A stretch of 64,000 nucleotides of DNA from Lacrimispora amygdalina (GTDB lineage: Bacteria; Bacillota; Clostridia; Lachnospirales; Lachnospiraceae): assembly GCF_900205965.1 (NCBI RefSeq), contig NZ_OAOF01000010.1, positions 1 to 64,000 on the forward strand, read 5' to 3'. Shown one piece after another: positions 1 through 12,200 of this stretch; the stretch's first letter is position 1, and each line of letters opens with the position of its first letter. Under the pieces are notes generated by a model. The model was not told the origin of the DNA. It did no database searches and was given only the letters and a program-made list of their open reading frames with translations. The position numbers were made by a program, and so were the translations under genes.

Positions 1-1968
1 ATTGCCAGAGGCTATTTAAACCGTCAGTCCCTGACTGCCCAAAAGTTTGTTGATAACCCGTATGAAGCCGGAGAGAAGATGTACCGGACAGGGGACCTTG
101 CCCGCTGGCTGCCGGATGGGAATGTGGAATATCTAGGAAGAATCGATGATCAGGTAAAGATCCGGGGATTTCGGATCGAGCTGGGGGAGATTGAAGCAAA
201 CTTACATAAGCATCCGCTGATCCGTGAGGTGGCAGTAATCGCCAGAGAGGATAAAAAGAAAGAAAAATATCTCACAGCATATTTTACTTCGGAAGATGAG
301 CTGAAAGCAGAAGAACTGAAAAAACATCTTTTAAAGGAACTGCCGGACTACATGGTCCCAGCCTTCTTTATGCAGCTGGAGCATATGCCCATGACTCAAA
401 GCGGTAAGATTGACAAAAAAGCACTGCCGGAGCCCGAAATACGCGGAAATTCCGGGGCAGATTTCATAAGCCCGAGAAACGATGCGGATAAGAAGATTCA
501 GGAAGTGTGGCAGGATACACTGGGAATTGATTCAATTGGAATTGACGACAATTTCTTTATGCTGGGCGGTAATTCCATCAAGGCAATTCAGGCAGTATCA
601 AGGCTGGCGTCAGAATTTGAAATTGGGATCAACGACATGTTCCAATACCCCACAATACGTAGCCTGTCAGATCAGATAAAATACTCCAAAGACAGGCTGA
701 AGACAGCGATTGAAGCACTTGAAGAAGCAGCAGTCACCAGAATTGAAGGAAGGGGAGCCAGTGATGGCAGAATCCTTAAAAGCCTGAAAGAATACCATAA
801 AAGAAATCAGAAGTATAAAGAAGTTGCGATATCAGAAAAAGCTGGCTACCAGAATATACTGGTGGCGGGAGGAACCGGTTATCTTGGAATACAGATTGTA
901 TATCAGCTGTTGAAGACCACTGATTATAAGATATACATAGTGGTCAGGGGAAAGGATGACAATGAGGCACAGGAACGGCTGTATGCAAAGCTTAAGTTCC
1001 ACTTTGGAGATGAAATATGCGGTCAGGGAACAATGGAAGACAGATTGTGTGTATTCTGTGGAGATTTGACAAAGGAATACTTCGGGCTGGGTAAAGAGCG
1101 TTATGAGAGTCTGGCAGAAATAATTGATGCAGTCATAAATTCTGCGGCAAATGTAAAGCATTTTGGAAATTACTCAGAGTTCTATGCGATTAATGTGGAA
1201 GGAAATAAAAGGCTGATTGAATTTGCGGGTACAGGGAAGAGAAAGGTGTATAACTTCATCTCTACCACCAGTGTGGGAAGCGGTTTCATAGAAGGCCAGT
1301 CAAGTGTGGTATTTACCGAGTATGACTGTGACGTGGAACAGAGCTCCGATAACTACTATGTAATGACGAAACTGGAGGCTGAGAAGCAGATTGTCAGGGC
1401 GAGAGAAGAAGGCATAATATGCAATGTTTTCAGAGTGGGGAATCTGGTCTTTGATTCAAAGTCCGGTATATTCCAGGAAAATATTCAGGATAATGCGTTC
1501 TACACCATGGTGAAATCCCTGATAAAACTTGGATATGTCCCTGCGATTGCCGATAAAACTCTGGATTTTTCCTTTGTAGACCAGGTGGCGAAAGCTGTCG
1601 TACTGCTGTTCGACAGGAAGAATTTAAAAAATGAGACGTATCATTTATTTAACAGCCATCGGATTAACATGATTTCCTTTGCCCGGTTTTTAAATCAGGC
1701 CGGGGTAGAAGTAGAGACGATGCCCGTAGACAGGTTTACCTCATTTATTCTGAAAAAATACGATGATGATGATGCGAAACAGGAAGTATCCAGAATACTT
1801 GTCCATTCCAATATATTCTTTGAAGGTGCCAGCAAGACATTATTCCTGGTGAAGAACAGAAAAACTGACGGCATCTTAAAGACACTGGGATTTGAGTGGC
1901 AAAAGCTGGACAGCAGCAGAGTAAAGCTCATGATTGAACACTGCAGAAATGTAGGGTTTATGCAATAA
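1..1968 (+). CDS. Nonribosomal peptide synthetase, C-terminal part (A-T-reductase), 5' end outside window
   Basis: The reading frame is open from base 1, so this is the last 655 residues of a larger NRPS. The visible part starts inside an adenylation domain (ARGYLNR, YRTGDLARW, GRIDDQVKIRGFRIELGEIE, then the A10 lysine in SGKIDKKALPEP). A carrier domain follows, with its phosphopantetheine serine in LGGNS (codon at 574). The end is a thioester-reductase domain with a Rossmann motif (AGGTGYLG, about 862-888) and a YxxxK active-site pair (YVMTK). Such R domains release the bound peptide with NAD(P)H as an aldehyde or alcohol. The A-T-R end closely resembles that of the NRPS at 3289, so the two probably arose by duplication. 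Substrate choice cannot be read because the A-domain core lies upstream. Confidence 0.95.
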   Translation: MARGYLNRQSLTAQKFVDNPYEAGEKMYRTGDLARWLPDGNVEYLGRIDDQVKIRGFRIELGEIEANLHKHPLIREVAVIAREDKKKEKYLTAYFTSEDELKAEELKKHLLKELPDYMVPAFFMQLEHMPMTQSGKIDKKALPEPEIRGNSGADFISPRNDADKKIQEVWQDTLGIDSIGIDDNFFMLGGNSIKAIQAVSRLASEFEIGINDMFQYPTIRSLSDQIKYSKDRLKTAIEALEEAAVTRIEGRGASDGRILKSLKEYHKRNQKYKEVAISEKAGYQNILVAGGTGYLGIQIVYQLLKTTDYKIYIVVRGKDDNEAQERLYAKLKFHFGDEICGQGTMEDRLCVFCGDLTKEYFGLGKERYESLAEIIDAVINSAANVKHFGNYSEFYAINVEGNKRLIEFAGTGKRKVYNFISTTSVGSGFIEGQSSVVFTEYDCDVEQSSDNYYVMTKLEAEKQIVRAREEGIICNVFRVGNLVFDSKSGIFQENIQDNAFYTMVKSLIKLGYVPAIADKTLDFSFVDQVAKAVVLLFDRKNLKNETYHLFNSHRINMISFARFLNQAGVEVETMPVDRFTSFILKKYDDDDAKQEVSRILVHSNIFFEGASKTLFLVKNRKTDGILKTLGFEWQKLDSSRVKLMIEHCRNVGFMQ

Positions 1969-1991
1969 AAATACGCTGGAGGCAGTAAAAG

Positions 1992-3266
1992 ATGGATGCA
2001 ATCAAACTTGCAAGTTTATACTTTTTTGGAACAGAAGAATTTAATTCGTCCAATTGCATGATAGCAACAGTCAGCTTTAAGAAAAAAATTGATCCGGAAA
2101 AATTGTATCCCAGCTACCGGGCGCTGGTTATGGAAAATCCGCTGCTGCAGGCAAAAATGGTGGAACGGCCTGAAAAAAATACGTTTCAATGGAACCGGTT
2201 TCCCAAAGAGGAGCTAAAAGCTTTGCTTGATTATGAAGAGGAGCAGCTTTCTAAGTATTATACTGAGGAAGAGGTTTTGGAACGATACGATTCCACCAAT
2301 TCCAGGCTGGTTTTTCATCTGTTTCCTGTAAATGAGAATACGATGGTATTTTCCATGCACCATGCCGTGACCAATGGCCGGGGACTGATATTCTGGATTA
2401 AGAAGTGGCTTGAGTATTATTCGTGTGAAATTGATACAGTGCCGGGAGAGACAGACATCTCTTCCGGCTTAAGAGAACGTATTCTTCGCACGGGAAGAAG
2501 AATTTCTGCTTATATATGGCTGCCTGTATTTTTAACAGGCTATGCATTCAATGCGAATAAGAAGGATAAAAACGAAACGTTAGACTTAAGTTATGACAGA
2601 AAACCAAAGAAAGGCAGAGGCTATGTAAAAAAATCCTACAGCTTCAGTGCTGAAAAAACCCGGGAAATATTACGTCAGAGCAGACGGTATGATATGACAT
2701 TTAGTGAATATCTCTGTTATAGAATGACGGCTGGATTATTGGAGCATGATTCCGGAAAACAGCGGGTGCTTGTCTCTATGCCTATGGACATACAGCCTTT
2801 GCATTTTTATTCGCCACAGACCATGCATGGTAACTATGTGGCAAGTCTTCCGGCGCAGTTTTTCCGGGAGGGAGATTTAAGAAAACAGGTAAAAGAAGCG
2901 TTTAAATGGTTCAAAAGAGGAGTCCCGTACGGCTTGCTGCGTCTGGCAGCTGTATTCTCCAATTCATTGAAAAAATACAAGAGACTATGTTTGAAATCGT
3001 GTAAGAAAACCATGTCTGAAAGGGGGCCGTTGATGAATACGTCCATCACACTTTCTAACCTTGGCATTATATCCTATCCGATTATGGAAAAATGGGTGGA
3101 ATCCTTTTATATTTCTGTGAGAGCCCAGTCACTTTTCCTTTCGTCGGCTACCATATCAGGGCGCTTAATGATGGAACTTTGCGTTTCAAAAAATCTTTAC
3201 GATCCGGAAGAAGTTATTTCTCTTTTTGACAGGATATTATCTGAGAAACATTTATTAAATTCATAG
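1992..3266 (+). CDS. Stand-alone condensation/alcohol-acetyltransferase-like acyltransferase
   Basis: A 424-residue protein between two NRPS genes, 23 bases after the first, with a GGAGG ribosome site. It resembles the CoA-dependent acyltransferase superfamily (NRPS condensation domain, PapA, alcohol acetyltransferase). The active-site block at residues 123-129 reads HHAVTNG rather than HHxxxDG. The catalytic first-motif histidines remain, but the structural aspartate is asparagine. The protein has no carrier or adenylation domain. By position it may acylate the peptide, load a fatty acyl starter, or condense an amine onto a released or carrier-bound intermediate. The family assignment comes from the motif and overall layout; the exact role is inferred. 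Confidence 0.75.
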   Translation: MDAIKLASLYFFGTEEFNSSNCMIATVSFKKKIDPEKLYPSYRALVMENPLLQAKMVERPEKNTFQWNRFPKEELKALLDYEEEQLSKYYTEEEVLERYDSTNSRLVFHLFPVNENTMVFSMHHAVTNGRGLIFWIKKWLEYYSCEIDTVPGETDISSGLRERILRTGRRISAYIWLPVFLTGYAFNANKKDKNETLDLSYDRKPKKGRGYVKKSYSFSAEKTREILRQSRRYDMTFSEYLCYRMTAGLLEHDSGKQRVLVSMPMDIQPLHFYSPQTMHGNYVASLPAQFFREGDLRKQVKEAFKWFKRGVPYGLLRLAAVFSNSLKKYKRLCLKSCKKTMSERGPLMNTSITLSNLGIISYPIMEKWVESFYISVRAQSLFLSSATISGRLMMELCVSKNLYDPEEVISLFDRILSEKHLLNS

Positions 3267-3288
3267 TAATAAGGGGAGATCAATCAGT

Positions 3289-6200
3289 ATGGAAACACAA
3301 ATGAAAAACGTTACAGAATATCCGTTAAGCTCATATCAGAAGGACATATGGCTGGAACAGTGTATGTATCCCGGTAAGCCGATTTATAATATTGGCGGAT
3401 ATACAGAAATAAAAGGCAAAATTAATGTATCATTATTCAACCAGGCCATTCAGGTTTTCATAAACCGCAATGAAATGATGCGGGCTAACGTGGCAGAAAG
3501 GGACGGAGTACCATATCTGAACATATTATCAGAGTCTTTGTATGAACTGCCTGTGCATGATTTCTCCGGGAAGGAAAATCCCCGTGAGTTTTGTATGGAA
3601 TGGATGCGGGGAGAGTTTCAGAAACCCTTTGATATGGGAAAACAGCTCTTTCAGTTTGATCTGCTGAAATGGAGTGATAACCAGTACTTTGTATTCATCA
3701 AAGCCTTTCATCTTATTATAGATGGCTGGGGTTTTGTACTAACTCACAAACAAATCATAGAAAACTATAATGAATTATACAGAGAGGGAAAAACGGAAGA
3801 GAAACCGGTCTATTCCTATCACGATTTCCTGTTGGAAGATCTAAACTATCATGATTCAAAAAACTTTATAAAAGACCGGGAATTCTGGAGGGATAAGTAC
3901 TTAAATATTCCCGAGCCTTTATTTAACCGAAACGCAAACGGCACCAATCCGGACGGGCAGTCAGACTGGAGCGGCAGGCGTGTTTTAAAGATAGACAGGG
4001 AATTATATAACCGGATCATTCAGTTTAGTGAAGAAAGGGGCTGTTCTGTCTTTCACTTTGTACTTGGAACCTTATATACCTATTTCAGCAGAGTATGCGA
4101 TAAGGAAGAGGTAGTAATCGGCGTACCGGTTCTAAACCGAAGTAAAACAAAGTACAAGCAGACGATGGGACATTTTGCCAATGTGATTCCATTAAGGATA
4201 TCTCCGGGAAGCGATATAAGCTTTCAGGAACTTGTGAAATATATTAAGAATGAGCTCATGGATTGCTACAGGCACATGAGGGTTTCCACCGGAGAAATAT
4301 ACCGGACCGTTTTCAGTACATCAAACGAAAAAAGCAGTCTTTTTGATATTTCGTTTTCCTATGAAAAGCATGGGGCGACGGAAAGCTTTGTGGATGCTGA
4401 AATTGGAAGCCATGTAATGCTGCCTCATCATCATGAACGCAACGCCCTGACAGTCTATTTAAGAGAGTATGAGGATGCAGAAGTTTATATTGATTTTTCC
4501 TACCGGATGGATGTATTTGACAAATTTATTCCAATTGAAAATGTGGTCTCTCATTTTGACTTTTTATTCCGCCAGGTATTGGAATATAACGAATCCGGCA
4601 TATCAGAAATCGGAATTGTACCTGAATGGGAACAAAAGAAAATGACAGAAGAGTTTCATGCAGCTGCTGCGGATTACTCCAAAAACAAGACCATACACAC
4701 TCTGTTTGAGGAACAGGTTTTAAAATACCCGGAACAGGCTGCCGTATGTCTGGAAGATGAGAAGCTTTCGTACCGTGAATTAAACCAAAGGTCTAACCAG
4801 CTGGCATGGACCCTGAGAGAGAAGGGGGTAAAAAAAGATCAGATCATTGCCATCATGACCGGACGTTCGTTTGAAATGATCATAGGTATGATGGGAATCC
4901 TCAAAGCAGGCGGAGCGTATTTAACCATTGATCCCAACTATCCTTCAGAAAGAATAAAGTATATGCTGGAAGACAGCGCGTCGGAAATTTTGCTGACTCA
5001 AAAGCATCTGAGGGATAAAGCATATTTTAACGGTGAAGTGATCCTGCTTGATGACAGTCAGAGTTTTCATGATAACAAAGACAATCCAAAGATCAGAAGT
5101 AATCCGGGAGACCTGGCATATATCATCTACACTTCCGGATCTACCGGGAGACCCAAAGGAGTTATGGTGAAGCATCAGGGAATCTTAAACCTTCAGGCCT
5201 TTTTTGTGCAGAAGCATGAGATGAATAAAAATGACAGAATGCTGCAGTTTGCAAGCAATTCTTTTGATGCCTCCGTATGGGAGATTTTCACCACCCTGCT
5301 GACAGGTGCCACCCTTTATTTAATACCAAAAGAAACCATAAACAACTTAATGGAATTCGAAAAATATGTAAATAAAAACGGTATTACCATATCATTGCTT
5401 CCTCCAACCTATCTGTCTAACTTAGAACCGGGAAAACTGCCCACTCTCACAAGACTGGTTACCGGAGGGTCCGCAATCACAAAAGAAATGGTGAAAAAGT
5501 GGAAGGATGGGCTTACCTATATCAACGCTTACGGGCCCACGGAATACAGCGTTATTACTACTACGTGGACATATAAAGAAGAAGAGATGGAATATGAATC
5601 GGTACCTATCGGAACCCCTGTAAACAATACCAGAATATTTATTCTTGACAAAAAGCGTCATATACTGCCAATCGGTGCAGCGGGTGAATTATGCATTTCT
5701 GGTGACGGACTTGCAAGAGGTTATTTAAACCGTCCGGAGCTTACGAAAGAAAAGTTCGTGGATAACCCCTTTGAAGCAGGGGAAAAGATGTACCGGACAG
5801 GGGATCTTGCCAGATGGCTGCCTGACGGCAATATTGAATTCCTTGGCAGAATTGACGATCAGGTAAAAGTCAGAGGTTTCAGAATTGAACTGGGTGAAAT
5901 CGAGAGCCAGCTGCTGAAACTGCCGCAGATCAAAGAGGCAGCAGCCGTTGCAAGGGATGATTTGCAGGGCAATAAATATATTGCAGCTTATATTGTCGGG
6001 GAAGAAACATTACCGTCAGACAGGCTGAGAGCAGAACTGTTACAGGAACTGCCGGATTATATGGTACCTTCCTGTTTTGTTCAGCTTGACCAGATGCCGT
6101 TAACTGTCAATGGAAAAATTGACCGCAAAGCCCTCCCGGAACCTGATCTGACTATGGATACAGGTGCAGAGTACGAAGCGCCTTCTGATGAACTGGAAGA

Positions 6201-9200
6201 AGGTATCTGCCGGCTGTGGAAGAAAATATTTAAGGCTGAGCGTGTGGGCATTAATGATAACTTCTTTGCACTTGGGGGAGATTCATTAAATGCTATTGTA
6301 CTTTCCTCTGAAATCCACAAAGAATTTAATGTTAACATCCCGTTAAAAGAGATTTTCGCAGGTCCCACAGTTAGAGAAATGGCGCAATATTTAAAGAATG
6401 CAAAAGAGGATATTTATGCTTCCATCAAACCAGTGGAACAGGCGGAATATTATCCCATGTCATCTGCCCAGAAGAGAGTATATGTATTAGGGCAGCTGGA
6501 GGACGGGAAGACAGTATATAACATACCGGGGGCTGTACTGATTGAAGGCAGTATTGACGCGCAAAAAACAGAAGCTGTTTTTAAAAAGCTCATCGAACGT
6601 CATGAAACTTTAAGAACCTCCTTTGAGATGATGAACGGGGAACCGGTCCAGAGAGTGCATGAACAGGCAGAATTCAGTGTGTCTTACAGGGAAGCGCCGG
6701 AAGAAACAACAGATAACCTGCTGGATGAATTTATAAAGCCCTTTGATTTAAGCAAAGCACCTCTTTTGCGTGCAGGTCTGGTGAAAACCGGAGAAAACAG
6801 GCATGTTCTTTTGTTTGATATGCACCATATTATCTCTGACGGAGTTTCCCTGGAGATACTGATCCGTGAATTTTCAACCCTTTATGAAGGAAAGGAGTTA
6901 AATCCGCTCAGGCTTCAGTACAGGGATTATTCCGCATGGCAGAATCAGATGTACGGAGATGGAACCTTGAAAAAGCAGGAAGAATACTGGATGAAAACCT
7001 TTGAAGGTGATATCCCTGTACTTAACATGCCCCTTAATTATCAAAGACCGGCAGTACAAAGCTTCGAAGGAGACAGAGTCAGGTTTCATTTAAGCCAGGA
7101 CATTTCCAGGAAGCTTCAGGTTGTGGCAAAGGATAACGGAGCTACCATGTACATGGTGCTGCTTGCAGCATATAACACACTGCTTTATAAATACACCGGC
7201 CAGGAAGATATTATAGTGGGTTCACCGATAGCTGGAAGGCCCCATGCTGATCTGCAGAATATTATAGGAATGTTTGTCAACACTCTGGCAATGAGAAACT
7301 ATCCCCGGGGAGAGAAGACATTTCAGGAATTTTTGGCGGAAGTCAGGGAAATGGCTCTCGGTGCGTATGAGAACCAGGATTATCCCTTTGAAGAGCTGGT
7401 AGAAAAGCTTAAGCTGAAAAGGGATGTAAGCCGTAATGCTCTATTTGATGCGTTCTTTGCCCTTCAGAGTGTAGATACTGCAGCGTTTGCAATGAATGGG
7501 CTGGAAATGATGCCTTACAGCTATGATGTGAAAATGTCCAAATTTGACATTGCCCTGACTGCCAGAGAGGAGGAAGCGGGGATCGAGTTTGAGCTGGCAT
7601 ACTGCACCAGGCTGTTCAGCAAAGAATTCATGGAGAAAACCGCAATTCACTACGGCACATTGCTGGAAGAGATTGCTGCTGATCCGCAGATCCGGCTTAA
7701 GGATCTTCAGATGCTTAAAAAGGAAGAAATTCAAAGAATCGTATATGGCTTTAATGATAACGCTGCAGAGTATGCCAGAGATAAAACCATCATTGAGGTA
7801 TTTGAAGAACAGGCGGAGAAAAATCCAGACCGTGTAGCTGTGGAATTTGAAGAAAGCAGCCTGACCTATGGGGAATTGAATGCACGTTCCAATCAGCTGG
7901 CAGGAGTATTGAGAGAAATAGGAGCTGGTACGGAAAAGACGATAGGTATCATGACAGAGCGCTCGGTAGAAATGATAGTGGGAATTATGGCAGTACTGAA
8001 AGCAGGAAGCGCTTATCTGCCCATCGATCCCCTTTATCCGGAAGCAAGAATCCGGTATATGCTGGAAGACAGCCAGACGGAAATCCTGCTGACACAGACA
8101 GAAGTTTTGGACAAGGTGCAATTCTCCGGAAAAATACTGGACTTAAAGAATGAGTCATTGTATCAGGGAGACGCAGCAAATATAGCTCCTCTTAATTTCC
8201 CGGATGACATGGCCTACGTTATCTATACCTCCGGAACAACAGGTATGCCAAAAGGAGTCATAATCGAGCACAGGAATGTGCTGAATCTGACAGCAGGTTT
8301 AAACAGGCATATTTACGGAAAGTATGACAGGAATTTAAAAGTTGCCCTGGTGGCGCCCTACGTTTTTGACGCATCGGTCAAGCAGATATTCCCGGCTCTG
8401 ATGCTGGGTCATACACTTTGCATCGTTCCGGAAGAAGCAAGGCTGGACGGCATGAGTCTGCTCCGTTACTATAAAGAACATTCCGTGGAGGTCTCCGATG
8501 GCACCCCGGCACATATCCGCTTTCTGGAGAATGCCATGCTGGCTGGAGCGGATGTCTTAACGGTAAAGCATTTTATAATCGGCGGTGAGGCGCTGGGGAT
8601 AGAAACAGTAAAGAGTTTTTATGACCGGATTACCGGAGAAAGACCCAGGATCACCAATGTATACGGCCCCACAGAATGCTGTGTGGATTCCACCTTATTT
8701 TCCATTGATTATGAAACCGCATCCGGACTGAACTCCATTCCCATCGGAGTGCCGCTTAACAATGTCCAGGTCTACATTCTTGGAAAAGACAGAGAGGTAC
8801 TTCCGCTTGGCGCGGCAGGAGAGCTGTACATATCCGGTGACGGAGTGGGAAGAGGCTATTTAAACAGAATGGAACTGACAGAGCAGAAATTTGTGGAGAA
8901 TCCGTTTGTTCATGGAAGCAGGATGTACCGGACAGGGGATTTGGCAAGATGGCTGCCTGATGGAACGGTTGAGTTCCTTGGAAGAATTGATTATCAGGTA
9001 AAAATCCGCGGATACAGGATCGAACTGGGCGAGATCGAGAACCGTCTGCTGACCCATGAGTCAGTCAGAGAAGCCGCAGTGATTGACCGGGAAGACGGAT
9101 ACGGGACAAAATATCTCTGTGCATATATAGCAGGAAAAGAGGAGCTTACAACTGGGGAACTGAGAGCATACCTGTTAAAGGATCTGCCAGACTACATGGT

Positions 9201-12200
9201 GCCGTCCTATTTTATCCGGCTTGAGAAGCTGCCGCTTACCTTTAACGGAAAGCTTGACAGAAAGGCACTGCCTGAGCCGGAGGGCAGGATTGATACCGGT
9301 GTGGAATACGAAAAGCCGGAAGGAATGGTGGAAGAAAAGCTGGCCGAGATCTGGCAGGAAGTGTTGAAAGCTGAGAAAATCGGGAGAATGGATAACTTCT
9401 TTGAACTGGGAGGACATTCTTTAAAGGCGACCGTGCTGGTTTCCAGAATCCATAAGGAATTCAACATCAACATTCCGTTAAAGGAGATCTTTGCAGGACC
9501 CACAATTGCTGAAATGAAAAAATTCATAGAAAATGCAAAGGAAGACTTCTATGCATCGATTGAGCCGGCAGAAAAAGCGCAGTATTATCCAATGTCCTCT
9601 GCTCAGAAGCGGGTTTATGTATTAAGCCAGCTGGGAGGTGGTGGAATTACCTATAACATGCCTTCTGCATTGCGGATAGAAGGTAATATTGATACAGAAC
9701 GTCTGCAGGCGGCCTTCAGTCAGCTGATTGAGCGCCATGAAACCTTAAGAACATCCTTTAAAACAATAGATGGTGAACTGGTCCAATGGGTGGACGATCA
9801 CGTCGATTTTACAGTAGGCTATGAAGAAGCCACGGAAGAAGAGGGGAAGGAAATTGTCCGTAATTTTGTAAAACCTTTTGACTTAAGCAAGGCACCTCTT
9901 TTGAGAGCAGGACTGGTAAAATTGAAAAATGACACCTACATCCTGATGTTTGACATGCACCATATCATTTCCGACGGAGTTTCCATGGAGATTCTGCTAA
10001 GAGAATTCAGCATCCTTTATGAAGGAAAGGAATTAAAACCGCTGCAGTTTCAGTACAGGGACTATACCGTATGGCAGAATCAGATGTATGGGAACGGTTC
10101 ACTGAAACAGCAGGAAAATTACTGGCTGGAGACATTAGGTGGTGAAATACCTGTACTTAACATGCAGACAGATTTCAAAAGACCGGCAGTGCAAAGCTTT
10201 GAAGGAGGCAGAGTCCGTTTTCACTTATGCAGCGAAATTGCCGGGAAGCTTGGTGAGATTGCAAAAGAAAACGGAGCCACCATGTACATGGTACTGCTGG
10301 CAGCCTACAACACGCTGCTTTACAGATACACAGGGCAGGAAGATATTATAGTAGGCTCCCCCATTGCAGGAAGGCCTCATGCTGATCTGCAAAATATAAT
10401 AGGGATGTTTGTTAACACCCTGGCAATGAGAAATTACCCCCAGGGAGAAAAAACCTATAAACAATTTCTGGCGGAAGTCAGGGAAATGGCCCTGGGCGCT
10501 TATGAAAACCAGGATTATCCCTTTGAAGAGATAGTAGAAAAACTGGGCTTGAAGGGAGACATGAGCAGAAATGCGTTGTTTGATACCATGTTTGCTCTTC
10601 AGAATATGGAAACCGGAATCTTTGAACTGGCTGGATTGAAGGCTGCTCCTTATGGCAGCGGGGCTTCTATATCCAAGTTCGACATCACTCTGGCTGCCAT
10701 TGAAACACAGGAAGGCATTTCCTTTGAACTGGAATATGGGATTAAGCTGTACAAGAAGGAGACCATGGAAGCTCTTTCGGAACATTTTGTAAATATTTTA
10801 AAAGAGGTGGCAGAAAATCCGGAGGTGAAGCTGAAGGATATTCAGATTCTTGATGAAGAAGAACGTAAAAAGATATTATATTGCTTTAACAGGACAGCGG
10901 AGCCGTATCCAAAAAACAGTACCATTCATGGAGCCTTTGAAGATCAGGTCAGAAAGGCTCCGGATAAGACGGCGGTAGTCTTTGGTGAGAGCAGTTTAAG
11001 CTATCTGGAACTGAACAAAAAGGCCAACGCCCTGGCTAATATACTGAGGAACAAGGGTGTGGGGACGGATAAGATTGTCGCCATTATGGCGGAGCGCTCC
11101 CTGGAAATGATTGTTGCAATGTTTGGAGTTTTAAAAGCAGGAGGAGCCTATCTGCCTGTAGATCCCAGTTATCCGGAGGACAGAATCCGGTATATGCTGG
11201 AGGACAGCGGTGCAGCGGTAGTCCTGACACAAAGGCATCTTAAGGAGAAGGCTGTGACTGACAGTGAGGTGATTTTCCTGGATGACCAAATTGGTGAATG
11301 TGGGGAAAACCCTGAGAACTTAAGCAGTGCAGGAGATTTAGCGTATATTATCTACACCTCAGGTTCAACGGGAAAACCCAAAGGAGTTATGGTAGAACAT
11401 CATGGTATCATAAACCTCCGGAATTATTTTAAGAGATACTGGAAGGTGGACGAAAATGAGCGGATGCTTCAGTTTGCAAGCAGTTCCTTTGATGCATCGG
11501 TATGGGAGATCTTCACCAGCCTGCTGGGAGGAGGGACCCTGTATCTGATATCAAAAGACACCATAAACAACCTAAATGAATTTGAAGCATATGTCAATGA
11601 AAAGGGAATAACCATAGCACTGCTTCCGCCTACTTACTTAGCCGGAATTGAACCGGGAAAACTGCATACACTGAAAAAACTGGTTACCGGCGGTTCCGCT
11701 ATTACAAAAACTATGGCCTGTCAGTGGAAGGACAGTGTTGAGTATATGAACGCCTATGGTCCGACGGAATACAGTATTATAACCTCCGCCTGGAAGTACA
11801 GGGAGGAAGAGATGTGCTACGGTTCCGTACCGATTGGAAGACCTGTGGACAACACGAGAATCTATATTCTGGACAAAAACGGCAATCTGCTGCCGGCAGG
11901 TGCGGCAGGTGAATTGTGTGTAGCCGGAGACGGAATTGCCAGAGGTTATTTAAACAGGCCGGAGCTGACTGCTGAAAAGTTTACTGCTGATCCATTTATG
12001 GCCGGTGAAAGAATGTACCATACCGGAGATTTGGCAAGATGGCTTCCGGATGGAAATATTGAGTATATGGGAAGGATTGACGACCAGGTAAAGATCAGGG
12101 GCTTTCGGATTGAGCTTGGAGAAATCGAAGCCCGGCTGCTTCAGTGTCCGTCAGTACGCGAGGCAGTGGTGATAGCCCGCGAAGACAGTCATGGAGATAA

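Noticed and set aside
7441..8121. Long open frames on the minus strand inside the NRPS gene (also at 10225-10785 and 13294-13740)
   Set aside because: They lie fully inside a well-supported gene, lack ribosome sites and resemble no protein family; they are shadows of the + strand coding sequence.
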